Shown one piece after another: positions 24,725 through 32,992 of a stretch of DNA of 64,000 nt (its first letter is position 1; the number at the start of each line of letters is the position of its first letter). Origin of the DNA: Mesorhizobium loti R88b (GTDB lineage: Bacteria > Pseudomonadota > Alphaproteobacteria > Rhizobiales > Rhizobiaceae). The position numbers and the translations under genes are program-made. The stretch spans positions 4,775,001-4,839,000 of the forward strand of contig NZ_CP033367.1 of NCBI RefSeq assembly GCF_013170845.1, given 5' to 3'. Under the pieces are notes generated by a model that searched no databases, was not told the DNA's origin, and worked only from the letters and a program-made list of their open reading frames with translations.

Positions 24725-25231
24725 TCAGCGCGCTCCGAGGAATGTCGCCTTGCCCAGCGGCACGCCATTGTGGCGAAGGATGTCGTAGGCTGTGGTGAGG
24801 TGGAAATAGAAATTGGGCATGGCCAGATGCAGCAGATACTGCATGCCGCCCAGCGTCGTTTCGCGTCCGCCGAGTTTCAACTCGATCACCTTGTCGTCGG
24901 ATCCATCGATATCGGCAGCCGAAAAAGTCGCCAGAAGCGCGAGTGTCTTGGCGATCCGCGCCTCCAGATCGGCGAAAGTCGCCTCGTTGTCTTCATATTT
25001 CGGCACCTCGCGGCCGGCCAGCCGCGATGGCGCCCCCTTGGCATGATCGGTCGCGATCTGCACCTGCCGGGTCAGGGCGTACATGTCGGGTGCCAGTCTC
25101 GAGGTCAGAAACACCTGCGGGTCGATCTTGCGGTCAAGCGCATTCTGTTCGGCTGCCGCCAGCACACTGGAAAGTGCTTTCAGCCTGGCTGAAAACACGG
25201 GCACGGATGCCTCATACATCGATATCGTCAC
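24725..25231 (-). CDS. DUF1993 family protein (GTG start)
   Basis: The GTG at 25231 (AGGAG upstream, 7 nt spacing) gives the family's usual start (M)TISMYEASVPVFSARL; the longer ATG-like frame adds 22 residues with no support. Length 168 aa matches the family. Conserved segments include LAPDMYALTRQVQIATDHAKGAPSRLAG and MPNFYFHLTTAYDILRHNGVPLGK. The fold resembles DinB-like four-helix bundles; function unknown. Confidence 0.85.
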   Translation of the reverse strand: MTISMYEASVPVFSARLKALSSVLAAAEQNALDRKIDPQVFLTSRLAPDMYALTRQVQIATDHAKGAPSRLAGREVPKYEDNEATFADLEARIAKTLALLATFSAADIDGSDDKVIELKLGGRETTLGGMQYLLHLAMPNFYFHLTTAYDILRHNGVPLGKATFLGAR

Positions 25232-25372
25232 GTCAAATCTCCTATCCGGCCCGAACGCCGGCTGGGGGACGTAGCGCCTGTGCGCACGATTCTTCAAGCG
25301 CCGTAAGGCACCGCGTCACCACGTCGCCGCAATCGCCGTGGTAGAATTTCCGGTATCGAGCGGAGATTCCCG

Positions 25373-26425
25373 ATGAGACGCGTCCTTCTCGCAGCGACAG
25401 CCCTTCTCTCCCTTGCCGCCATGGGCCATGCGGCACGTGCCGCCGACGACGCGCCCGAAGCACCCTATGTCGACGACCGGTCGAGCGCCGAGGCGGTCAT
25501 CCGCTCGCTCTACAGCGCCATCAATCGCCACGAATTCACCCGTGCCTGGGGGTATTATGGCGATGCGAAGCCGGCTAAGGATTTCGACAGTTTTGTCAAA
25601 GGCTATGACGGTACCGACAAGGTGGAAGTCGCGACCGGCGCCGTTTCAGACGAGGGTGCCGCCGGCAGCATCTTCTACAACGTGCCTGTCGCCATCCGCG
25701 CCACGGACAAGAGCGGCGACGCAAAAGTATTTGCAGGCTGCTACACACTGCGCCAGGTGAACGCCCAAATCCAGGCGGCGCCGCCCTTCGATCCGATCCA
25801 CATCGAAAAAGGCGCACTGAAACCTTCGACCGCCGATCTCGAGGAGGCTGTGCCGCCAAGCTGTGGCGACGGACCACCACCGCCGAAGAAGGATACGGCA
25901 CTTGAGCAGGCCAAGAAGGCCTTTCTGGCGACCTATGGCGGCCAATGCGACAACGACCTTCTGGCCACTGAGCCGGATGTCTTTTCGATCAAGTACAAGG
26001 ACAAGAATGGCCAGCCCGGTGATCCGGACAAGGAAACGCGGCTGTTCCATTTCTCCTGTGCGGCCGCCGCCTACAATGAAAGCTCGGTCTACTACATGAC
26101 GGATGAGGTCGACGGCGTGCGGCAATTGCAGTTTGCCGAACCGGAGACCGATATCCGCTACCAAAACAACGACAGTGACGGCAAGCTGTTGAGCGTGACG
26201 GTGATCGGCTTCCAGACCACGGGATGGGCCACCAACTCCGACTATGACCCGGACGCCCATACGATCACCACTTTCAACAAATGGCGAGGCATCGGCGATG
26301 CCTCCGACTCCGGCACATATTTGTTCCGTAACGGTGATTTTTCGCTGGTTCAGTATGACGTCGACGCGTCCTATGATGGTGAAGAAAATCCGCAGACGAT
26401 TGTCGACTACAACACCGCACCCTGA
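25373..26425 (+). CDS. Secreted DUF1176-like protein (350 aa)
   Basis: A signal peptide (MRRVLLAATALLSLAAMGHAARA) is followed by an N-terminal domain with SAEAVIRSLYSAINRHEFTRAWGYYG, an NTF2-like start, up to about residue 140. The C-terminal half (about 185-350) has the DUF1176 pattern: CDNDLLATEPDVFSIKYK, LFHFSCAAAAYNESSVYY, LQFAEPETDI and ITTFNKWRGIGDASDSGTY. Paired cysteines suggest a disulfide. Periplasmic, function unknown. The stop codon lies within a palindrome (26423-26441). Confidence 0.78.
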   Translation: MRRVLLAATALLSLAAMGHAARAADDAPEAPYVDDRSSAEAVIRSLYSAINRHEFTRAWGYYGDAKPAKDFDSFVKGYDGTDKVEVATGAVSDEGAAGSIFYNVPVAIRATDKSGDAKVFAGCYTLRQVNAQIQAAPPFDPIHIEKGALKPSTADLEEAVPPSCGDGPPPPKKDTALEQAKKAFLATYGGQCDNDLLATEPDVFSIKYKDKNGQPGDPDKETRLFHFSCAAAAYNESSVYYMTDEVDGVRQLQFAEPETDIRYQNNDSDGKLLSVTVIGFQTTGWATNSDYDPDAHTITTFNKWRGIGDASDSGTYLFRNGDFSLVQYDVDASYDGEENPQTIVDYNTAP

Positions 26426-26441
26426 AGCGCGATGCGCTTCA
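26423..26441. terminator. Short palindrome between convergent genes
   Basis: TGAAGCGC (26423-26430) and GCGCTTCA (26434-26441) form a perfect 8-bp stem with a 3-nt loop, followed on the plus strand by AGGTTTTG. It overlaps the stop codon of the DUF1176 gene and precedes the convergent hydrolase. It looks like a trimmed copy of the element at 9209 and could end transcription weakly. Confidence 0.45.
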
Positions 26442-26459
26442 AGGTTTTGTCCTTCCGTA

Positions 26460-27353
26460 TCAAGGCGCCTTCGACAGCATCCAGTTGAGCGTGCCGCGCC
26501 AGTCGATCATGCGGATGGGCGTGCCATGTGTGCCGGTCTCGAAGCGGACGAAACGGGTCGGATACGTCTTTGATCTGGCGAGGATCGAACGGAAGAAGGC
26601 TTCCTGGTTCGCTATGGGAAAGACGACATCGTGGCTTCCCTGACCGAAGAAAACCGGTACGCGGCGTTTGAAGGCAGGGCTGGCCAAAAAGCTCTCGTCC
26701 CAAAGTGAGCCGAGCAGCAGCAACCCATTGATGCGGCCACCGGTGTCCTTGCGTCCGGCAAGCTTCCAGCACAACGCGCCGCCCATCGAGCCACAGGCGA
26801 CGAAGATTTTAGCGCCCGGCGACTGTGCGGCGTAGTGCTCGACCAGGGCGGCGACCTGAGCCGCACCTTTGTCGCCGAAATCGGTAAAGTCCGGGGTGAG
26901 ATAGAGGCCGCCATTGCCGGCCATCAAATTCTTGATGCGGTTGAAATTCCCGCCGAAAGTAAAGTCGTCGACACCCTGCTTGCGGCTGCCTCCCTGCCCA
27001 TGCAGGTAAAGCACGATGATGCCGGCGCCTTGCGTCTTGCCGACGGCGACGTGCCTGACATCGCCGGCATCGGTCTTCAGCAGCAGGTCCTGCTGCACCT
27101 TGCGAACGCTGGTGTCGGTATATTGCGGATGCACGCGCTTTTCCGGCACCTCGTCGCGCTGGTTGATGTCGCGCATCTCGCGGTAATCGAGGACCGTGTA
27201 GACGCCGTTGGTGTCGGATGACAGCGCGGCCGGGTAGGCGAAGAGATCGTCCCTGAAGGGTTTTAGTTCGAGCGCATCGGCATGGCCGGCAACGCAAAGA
27301 ACAAATGTTGCGAAGAGAAAGCCGTGAAGAGGGGAAAGGAAAGGAAACGCCAT
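26460..27353 (-). CDS. Secreted alpha/beta hydrolase
   Basis: The N-terminus has a signal peptide (FLFATFVLCVAGHADA). The fold core shows VLYLHGQGGSRKQG, a nucleophile Ser189 in ACGSMGGALCW, an acidic residue in GQGSHDVVFP and a His in ETGTHGTPIRM, the expected triad order. Periplasmic esterase or phospholipase/carboxylesterase-like enzyme, exact substrate unknown. Length 297 aa. Confidence 0.82.
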   Translation of the reverse strand: MAFPFLSPLHGFLFATFVLCVAGHADALELKPFRDDLFAYPAALSSDTNGVYTVLDYREMRDINQRDEVPEKRVHPQYTDTSVRKVQQDLLLKTDAGDVRHVAVGKTQGAGIIVLYLHGQGGSRKQGVDDFTFGGNFNRIKNLMAGNGGLYLTPDFTDFGDKGAAQVAALVEHYAAQSPGAKIFVACGSMGGALCWKLAGRKDTGGRINGLLLLGSLWDESFLASPAFKRRVPVFFGQGSHDVVFPIANQEAFFRSILARSKTYPTRFVRFETGTHGTPIRMIDWRGTLNWMLSKAP

Positions 27354-27385
27354 ACCGCAGGCTTGCGTAATTCAGCCTGGGTTTG

Positions 27386-28996
27386 TCAATCCTGCAGCAC
27401 GCCGCCGGCGCCTTCGAGCGCCTCGCGGGTGTCAACATCGACAGACGCGCCCTCGCCAATCTCGACATCGACGACATCGAGCCCTTCGGCCTCGACCAGA
27501 TGGCGCGCGCCGGTGTCGCCTTCGAGATGGGCGATGGCCGGGAACAGCGAGCGCGGCAGGAGCACCGGGTTGCCGCGCTTGCCCTCATGCGAAGCGCGGA
27601 CCACCGAATTGCCTCCGGCTTTGCGGAACGCATCGATCAGCCGGTCGAGATCGGCGGACGCGACGCCCGGCATGTCTCCCAGAACGATCATCGCACCGGC
27701 GATGTCCTCAGGCAGATAGGCGATACCGGCCTTCAGCGAGGTGGACAGGCCGTCGGCAAAATCGGGATTGTCGGCGAAGGTGACGTCGAGGCCCGACAAA
27801 GCCGCGCGCACGCGCTCGCGCTGATGGCCGGTTACGACGATCGTACCCGAAGCCTTCGAGGCGAGTGCACGCTCGGCCGTGCGGCGCACCAGCGATTGAC
27901 CGTTAAACAGGGCCAGCAGCTTGTTCGGCCCGCCCATGCGGCTCGACCGGCCAGCCGCCAGAAGCACGATCCCGACCTTCAGCTGGCTCTTGGCCGGCAG
28001 CGGTTCGCGCGGCTGCGGCCGCGTCGGGATTTCCATCAACAGCCCGCCGACCCCCATGCCGGCGATGTCCTTGGCAGTAACGTCGAGCCCTGCGACCAGC
28101 CGGTCCAGCACCCAGTCAAAGCCGTTTTCCTTGGGGCTGCGGGCGCAGCCGGGCGCACCGATGATGCGTTTGCCGGCAAGTGTGCCGAGCACCAGCAGAT
28201 TGCCGGGATCGACCGGCATGCCCGCGCGGATGACAGTACCCCCCGCCATTTCGATCGCCGCCGGAACGACATCGGCGAAATCGCTCATCGCCGAAGCGCC
28301 AAAAATCACCACCATGTCGTTGTCGCGCGCCAGCGACGCGGCAGCCTCCGCCACGGCCGTGATCTCATGCGCCGTGCGGCGCTCGGCCGTCAGCCTGCCG
28401 CCCGAGCGCGCCAGCCGCGCTTCAGTGACGCGCAAGGTCTTGTCGAGCACGCCGGGCTTGATGCCCGGCAGAACGGTCTGGATGACGCCGACGCGCACCG
28501 GTTGATAGGCGTTGACGGCAAAGATCTCGCCGCCGACGCAGATTTTCATGGCGGCATCGACCAGCGCGGAACTGACCGCGAAAGGAATGATCTTCACCGT
28601 CGCCACCATTTGGCCCCTCTCGACCGGCGCATGTTGCGCCAGCGTGGCGATGGTGATGGCCGGATCGATGGCGTTAATGGCGTCGATCATCCCGGCGTTG
28701 ACGGTGAAGATGCCCGCCGCACCAGCATGGAGGTTGACCCGCCCGGTCGCAGCCGGCCTGGCCTCGATGCCGCGAAACGCCATGCTCTGCGCGATCTTTT
28801 GCGCCGCGGCATCCTCGCTGAGATCGTCCGAGGCCAGCACGGCGGCAACGACCTGCGAAATTCCGGCACTCTTGAGTATGGAGACGTCCTCGGCGCTCAG
28901 TCGGTGCGCCTTGCGAAAGCGCTTTTCGCCAGCGGTCGTAGCATGCGCCAGCACCGCGCCTTCGGCCGTTTCAACCGGAATGGGCCCGAATTTCAC
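27386..28996 (-). CDS. Molybdopterin-binding / NTP-transferase fusion (MoeA-like plus MobA/MocA-like)
   Basis: GTG 28996 overlaps the XdhC stop (GTGA), so I start there; a longer frame is antisense-like Arg-rich sequence. Residues 1 to about 335 contain the MoCF-biosynthesis fold (VNAYQPVRVGVIQTVLPG, DMVVIFGASAMSDFADVVP, GMPVDPGNLLVLG, KRIIGAPGCARSP). From about 343 the MobA-like domain starts with LLAAGRSSRMGGPNKLL and has GDMPGVASADLD and GNPVLLPRSLFPAI. Such proteins attach a nucleotide to molybdopterin for hydroxylases of the xanthine/CO dehydrogenase family. Last gene of a six-gene operon. Length 536 aa is normal for this fusion. Confidence 0.88.
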   Translation of the reverse strand: MKFGPIPVETAEGAVLAHATTAGEKRFRKAHRLSAEDVSILKSAGISQVVAAVLASDDLSEDAAAQKIAQSMAFRGIEARPAATGRVNLHAGAAGIFTVNAGMIDAINAIDPAITIATLAQHAPVERGQMVATVKIIPFAVSSALVDAAMKICVGGEIFAVNAYQPVRVGVIQTVLPGIKPGVLDKTLRVTEARLARSGGRLTAERRTAHEITAVAEAAASLARDNDMVVIFGASAMSDFADVVPAAIEMAGGTVIRAGMPVDPGNLLVLGTLAGKRIIGAPGCARSPKENGFDWVLDRLVAGLDVTAKDIAGMGVGGLLMEIPTRPQPREPLPAKSQLKVGIVLLAAGRSSRMGGPNKLLALFNGQSLVRRTAERALASKASGTIVVTGHQRERVRAALSGLDVTFADNPDFADGLSTSLKAGIAYLPEDIAGAMIVLGDMPGVASADLDRLIDAFRKAGGNSVVRASHEGKRGNPVLLPRSLFPAIAHLEGDTGARHLVEAEGLDVVDVEIGEGASVDVDTREALEGAGGVLQD

Positions 28997-29697
28997 GCGG
29001 CTACGCCCTTGGCATCGAGGCCGCGCGAGCGGAAGGCGTGGACGACTTGCGCCAGCACCGCCACGGCGATCTCGGCGGGGCTCGCGGCACCGATGTCGAG
29101 CCCGATCGGCGCATGGATGCGGGCGATCTGGTCCGCACTCGCGCCTAGCGCCAGCAGGCGTTCGACGCGCTTGGCGTGCGTCTTGCGGCTGCCAAGCGCT
29201 CCGACATAAAAGCAATTGGCGTCAAGCGCCGCCTTCAGCGCGAAATCGTCGATCTTCGGGTCATGGGTGACGGCGGCGAGCGCCGTATAGCTGTCGAGCG
29301 GCTGGCGCTTCAGCACATCTTCCGGCCATTCGGCATGCAGCGCGACATCGGGAAAGCGATCCGGTGTCGCAAAGGCAGTCCGCGGATCGATGATTTCGAG
29401 GGGGTAGCCGGCGATTTTCGCCATCGGCGCCAGCGCCTGGCTGATGTGGACCGCACCGATCACCACCAGGCGCGGCTGCGGCAGATGCGCGTTGAGAAAG
29501 AAGGTCCGCCCTTCCGCCTCGACGGAACCGGAATTGCCCGACCGAAACGCCTTGGCGATCGCGGCTCCGAGGTCCCCGGCAACCTGGTCGCCCTCGCGCA
29601 CGATGCGATCACGGCCGTCACCGAGGTCGGTGACCAGGATCGCCGCGCGGCGGGCGCGGCGCTCGGCGTTGAGCGTTTTCAGTGCATAAGGATCCAT
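28993..29697 (-). CDS. XdhC-like protein, Rossmann (C-terminal) part
   Basis: XdhC C-terminal signatures are present: PRLVVIGAVHISQAL, YVGALGSRKTHAKRVERL and IHAPIGLDIGAASPAEIAVAVLAQV. XdhC proteins bind the molybdenum cofactor and help sulfurate and insert it into xanthine dehydrogenase-type enzymes. The N-terminal XdhC/CoxI domain is a separate gene (29702-30040), so the usual two-domain protein is split here. The stop overlaps the next gene by 4 bp. Confidence 0.88.
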   Translation of the reverse strand: MDPYALKTLNAERRARRAAILVTDLGDGRDRIVREGDQVAGDLGAAIAKAFRSGNSGSVEAEGRTFFLNAHLPQPRLVVIGAVHISQALAPMAKIAGYPLEIIDPRTAFATPDRFPDVALHAEWPEDVLKRQPLDSYTALAAVTHDPKIDDFALKAALDANCFYVGALGSRKTHAKRVERLLALGASADQIARIHAPIGLDIGAASPAEIAVAVLAQVVHAFRSRGLDAKGVAA

Positions 29698-29701
29698 TGG
29701 A

Positions 29702-30040
29702 TCAGCCTAGTCTCTCAACATAAACCTTGATGCGGCCGCCGCAGGACAGGCCAACCTGCCAGGCGGCCTCGTCGGCGACACCGAACTCCAACATTTTCGC
29801 CTTGCCCGTATCGATGACGTCGATCGCCTCGGTCACGACAGCCCCTTCGACACAACCGCCTGAGACGGAACCGTGAAAATTGCCATCCGCATCGATGACA
29901 AGATGGCTGCCCACCGGGCGTGGCGCCGAACCCCAGGTCTCGACCACGGTCGCGATAGCGACATCCTTGCCGTCCTTCATCCAGCCTTCCGCGATGATCA
30001 GCGGATCGCGGGCTTCATCGAGATAAATGTTGTCGCTCAT
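29702..30040 (-). CDS. XdhC/CoxI N-terminal domain protein (112 aa)
   Basis: Start at MSDNIYLDEARDPLI (ATG 30040). Contains VAIATVVETWGSAPRPVGSHL, GSVSGGCVEGAVV and VGLSCGGRIKVYVE, the XdhC/CoxI N-terminal domain with its two conserved Cys (GGCVEG, LSCGG). Separated by 4 bp from the Rossmann half encoded next, so the two probably assemble. In the CO dehydrogenase cluster of Oligotropha, CoxF and CoxI belong to this family. Confidence 0.87.
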   Translation of the reverse strand: MSDNIYLDEARDPLIIAEGWMKDGKDVAIATVVETWGSAPRPVGSHLVIDADGNFHGSVSGGCVEGAVVTEAIDVIDTGKAKMLEFGVADEAAWQVGLSCGGRIKVYVERLG

Positions 30041-30088
30041 CGTTGCTTCTCTCAGGGTCTGTTTTTCCAAGGAGCCGGAAACATATGG

Positions 30089-31354
30089 CTATGCGGCGTG
30101 CCTCGCGCCAGCGTCCATCCATCGCCGCGGATCGACTGAAAGCGCCGACTTCTTGTCCAGCGAGGCGCAGAGGTCGGCGAGCGCGTCGAGATTGTGCACC
30201 GAGCGGAATTCGTCGACATGCGGCAGCATCGCCTTGACGCCGCGGGCTCGCGCCTGAAAACCGTCGAAGCGTAGCAACGGGTTGAGCCAGATCAGCCGCC
30301 GGCAGGATTTGTGCAGCCGTTCCATTTCCTCCGAGAGGCCGGCGACATCGTCACGCTCCAGCCCGTCGGTGATCAGAAGCACGACCGCGCCCTGCCCCAG
30401 CACACGGCGCGACCACAGCTTGTTGAACTCGGCCAGCGTATCGCCGATGCGCGTGCCCCCTGACCAGTCCTTGACCGCCGCCGAACAGTCGGCAAGGGCG
30501 GCATCGGGATCACGATGGCGCATCTGCCGGGTCAGGTTGGTCAGCCGGGTGCCGAAGACGAAGGTGTGCACGCGGCGGCGCTTTTCCGTCAGCGCATGCA
30601 GGAAATGCAGGAAGATGCGCGTGTACTGGCTCATCGAACCGGAAATGTCGGCCAGCACCACCAGCGGCGGGTGGACTTCGCGGGCAGAGCGGAATTTCGG
30701 CAGGATCAGTTCGCCGCCGGTGCGCGCGGCCGAGCGCATCATGGCGCGCGGGTCGATGCGGCGGCCATGCGCATCGGCCTTGAAGCGCCGGGTCCGCACC
30801 ATGTCGACAGGCAGTCGCAGCGCTGCGATCGCCTTCCTGGCATCGGCCATCTCGGCGGCGTTCATCTGGGCGAAATCCTTGGCCCGCAGCACCTCGTTGC
30901 CGGAAAAGGTGAAACGGGCATCGACCTCGATCTCAGGGATTTCCTGCGCTGGCTGGTTCTTCTGGTGGCCTTCGAACATCGCCTGGCTGACGCGGTTCTC
31001 GGCTGCGCGCGGCTTCTGCTTCTCCCTGGCGTCAGGCGCCACCGGCGAAAACATCGCCAGCATCTTCTCGATCAGTTCGTGCGACTTCCAGAACAGCCGG
31101 AAGGCTTCGTCGAAGATCGGGTGATCCTCGTGCCTGGACACCAGCACGGCGTGCAGCGTCCAGTAGAAATCGTCGCGCGAGCCGATGCCGGCGGCCAGCA
31201 CCGCCTCGATCGCATCCTTGACCGAGGCCGGCCCGACCCGCATGCCGGCCTTGCGCAAGGTGCGGGCAAAATAGACGATGTTGTCGGCGATGCGTCCGTC
31301 CACCGTCGCCTCTCTGGGGTCGGCCTCTTTGGGGTAAGCACCCGGCGCCTTCAT
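30089..31354 (-). CDS. VWA domain protein, CoxE-like
   Basis: A 421-aa protein with a von Willebrand factor A domain carrying a MIDAS metal site: LADISGSMSQY (Asp236, Ser238, Ser240), with DTLAEF and LLITDGLERDD further on. The N-terminal helical region (1-225) matches CoxE, which works with the AAA+ CoxD to mature CO dehydrogenase-type active sites. It starts 5 bp after the MoxR/CoxD-like gene. Confidence 0.88.
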   Translation of the reverse strand: MKAPGAYPKEADPREATVDGRIADNIVYFARTLRKAGMRVGPASVKDAIEAVLAAGIGSRDDFYWTLHAVLVSRHEDHPIFDEAFRLFWKSHELIEKMLAMFSPVAPDAREKQKPRAAENRVSQAMFEGHQKNQPAQEIPEIEVDARFTFSGNEVLRAKDFAQMNAAEMADARKAIAALRLPVDMVRTRRFKADAHGRRIDPRAMMRSAARTGGELILPKFRSAREVHPPLVVLADISGSMSQYTRIFLHFLHALTEKRRRVHTFVFGTRLTNLTRQMRHRDPDAALADCSAAVKDWSGGTRIGDTLAEFNKLWSRRVLGQGAVVLLITDGLERDDVAGLSEEMERLHKSCRRLIWLNPLLRFDGFQARARGVKAMLPHVDEFRSVHNLDALADLCASLDKKSALSVDPRRWMDAGARHAA

Positions 31355-31359
31355 TGCCG

Positions 31360-32289
31360 CTACTCCGCCGCCGCGAGCTCGGCCTTGACCTCGTCGAGGA
31401 TGCGCCGGCCCTCGCCCGCGCCGATGCGGGCAATGTCGTCCTGGTATTTCAACAGCACGCCGATCGTGTCGGACACGGTTTCGGGATCGAGTGCCACCTT
31501 GTCGAGTTCGGTCAGCGCGCCGGCCCAGTCTATGGTCTCGGCGACGCCCGGCACCTTGAACAGTTCGATCTGGCGCAGCTTCTGGATGAAGGAGACGACC
31601 TCGGCCGAAAGCCGCTGGTTGGCCTGCGGCACCTTGCGGCGCACGATCTCCAATTCCCGCTCGGCATTGGGATAGTCGACCCAGTGATAGAGGCAGCGCC
31701 GCTTCAGCGCGTCGTGGATCTCACGAGTGCGATTGGTGGTGATGATGACGATCGGCGGCTCTTCCGCCTTGATGGTGCCGAGCTCAGGCACTGTTACCTG
31801 GAAGTCGGACAGGATTTCGAGCAGGAAGGCCTCGAAGGCCTCGTCGGTGCGGTCAAGCTCGTCGATCAGGAAGACCGGCGCCGCACCCGCCTTGCCGGTC
31901 AGCGCATCGAGCACCGGGCGGCGGACCAGGTATTTTTCGGAGAAGACGTTGCGCTCCATGGCGGAGCGATCGACCTTGCCGGCCGCCTCCTCCATGCGGA
32001 TTTCGATCATCTGCGCGGCGTAATTCCACTCATAGACGGCCGAGGAGACATCGAGCCCCTCATAGCATTGCAGGCGGATCAGCCGGCGGCCGAGCGCCTG
32101 CGCCAACACCTTGGCGATCTCGGTCTTGCCGACGCCGGCCTCGCCCTCAAGGAACAGCGGCCGGTTCATGCGCAGCGACAGGAAAAGCACGGTCGCCAGC
32201 GACCGGTCCGCCACATAGTCCGCGCCGGTCAGGAGATCGAGTGTCTCGTCGATCGTCCGCGGCACGGGGCGCGGGTTCAGTTCGGTCAT
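31360..32289 (-). CDS. MoxR-type AAA+ ATPase, CoxD-like
   Basis: Walker A is GEAGVGKT (residues 49-56), Walker B is PVFLIDELDR, and sensor 1 is VIITTNRTREIHDALKRRCLYHW. The pairing with a CoxE-like VWA protein and XdhC genes identifies the CoxD branch of MoxR ATPases, reported to act as chaperones that build the Cu-S-Mo site of CO dehydrogenase. The stop of the upstream flavin reductase overlaps its start by 4 bp. Length 309 aa. Confidence 0.9.
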   Translation of the reverse strand: MTELNPRPVPRTIDETLDLLTGADYVADRSLATVLFLSLRMNRPLFLEGEAGVGKTEIAKVLAQALGRRLIRLQCYEGLDVSSAVYEWNYAAQMIEIRMEEAAGKVDRSAMERNVFSEKYLVRRPVLDALTGKAGAAPVFLIDELDRTDEAFEAFLLEILSDFQVTVPELGTIKAEEPPIVIITTNRTREIHDALKRRCLYHWVDYPNAERELEIVRRKVPQANQRLSAEVVSFIQKLRQIELFKVPGVAETIDWAGALTELDKVALDPETVSDTIGVLLKYQDDIARIGAGEGRRILDEVKAELAAAE

Positions 32290-32846
32290 TCTTTCTCCGT
32301 GAACGCCGCCACTCCGCTGTCCAGGACGTGGTAGCCGCGGGCGTGGTAGATCAGCGGACGCAAATTATCGCCCATGCGCAGACCTGTCACCTTGCCAAAA
32401 AGCACACGATGGGTGGCCAGATCCTTGGTGTCGATCAATTCGCAGTCGAACACGGCGAGCGCGCCCTTCAGCGTCGGCGCACCTGTGGAAATCACATCCC
32501 ACTCACCGAGCGCGAAACGCTCTTCCAGCGACAGGTTGGTGATGCCAGAAAAGCCGACCGACAGCGGCTCCTGGTGCGAGGCCAGTGTGTTCAAGGCAAA
32601 GCGGCCGTTTTTCACGAACAGCTCGTTCTTGGGATTTTCGCGGTTGAGACAGACCAGAATGGTCGGCGGTGTGTCCGACACCGAACAGGCAGCGATCACC
32701 GTCGTGCCGCGCTTGCCAGCCGGCCCATCCGTTGTAACCACGTGGACGTGACCGGCAAAATGGCTCATCGCATCGCGATAGGCCTGCGGTCCAATATCGT
32801 TCTTCTTCAGCACCGGGAATATTCCATGGCCAGCATCTCCTGACAT
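32286..32846 (-). CDS. Flavin reductase-like (HpaC-type) protein
   Basis: FMN-binding split-barrel features are visible: FAGHVHVVTTDGPAGKRGTTVIAACSVSDTPPTILVCLNR, NPKNELFVKNGRFALN and GKVTGLRMGDNLRPLIYHARGYHVL. Members reduce FMN or FAD with NADH for partner monooxygenases. Start is uncertain: ATG 32846 is given, but GTG 32813 gives (M)LKKNDIGPQAYRDAM, closer to homologues I recall. First gene of the cox-like operon. Divergent from the ABC binding protein. Confidence 0.86.
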   Translation of the reverse strand: MSGDAGHGIFPVLKKNDIGPQAYRDAMSHFAGHVHVVTTDGPAGKRGTTVIAACSVSDTPPTILVCLNRENPKNELFVKNGRFALNTLASHQEPLSVGFSGITNLSLEERFALGEWDVISTGAPTLKGALAVFDCELIDTKDLATHRVLFGKVTGLRMGDNLRPLIYHARGYHVLDSGVAAFTEKE

Positions 32847-32992
32847 ATATGGCCAGACATGACACGCCACAAGCGAAGTGGCTGAAGCGTATCCCGAAAT
32901 TCGCGTGTTGCGCCAAAGCCGGGCAGCCTTTAGGTCTTGGCGGCAAATCGTGCCAAGAGCATAAGACCGGCACAAAGGACGCCATCGCTCGA

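Noticed and set aside
27383..29209. 608-codon plus-strand frame opposite the MPT/NTP-transferase fusion
   Set aside because: Low-complexity Arg/His/Asp sequence without a motif; the minus-strand gene is clear.
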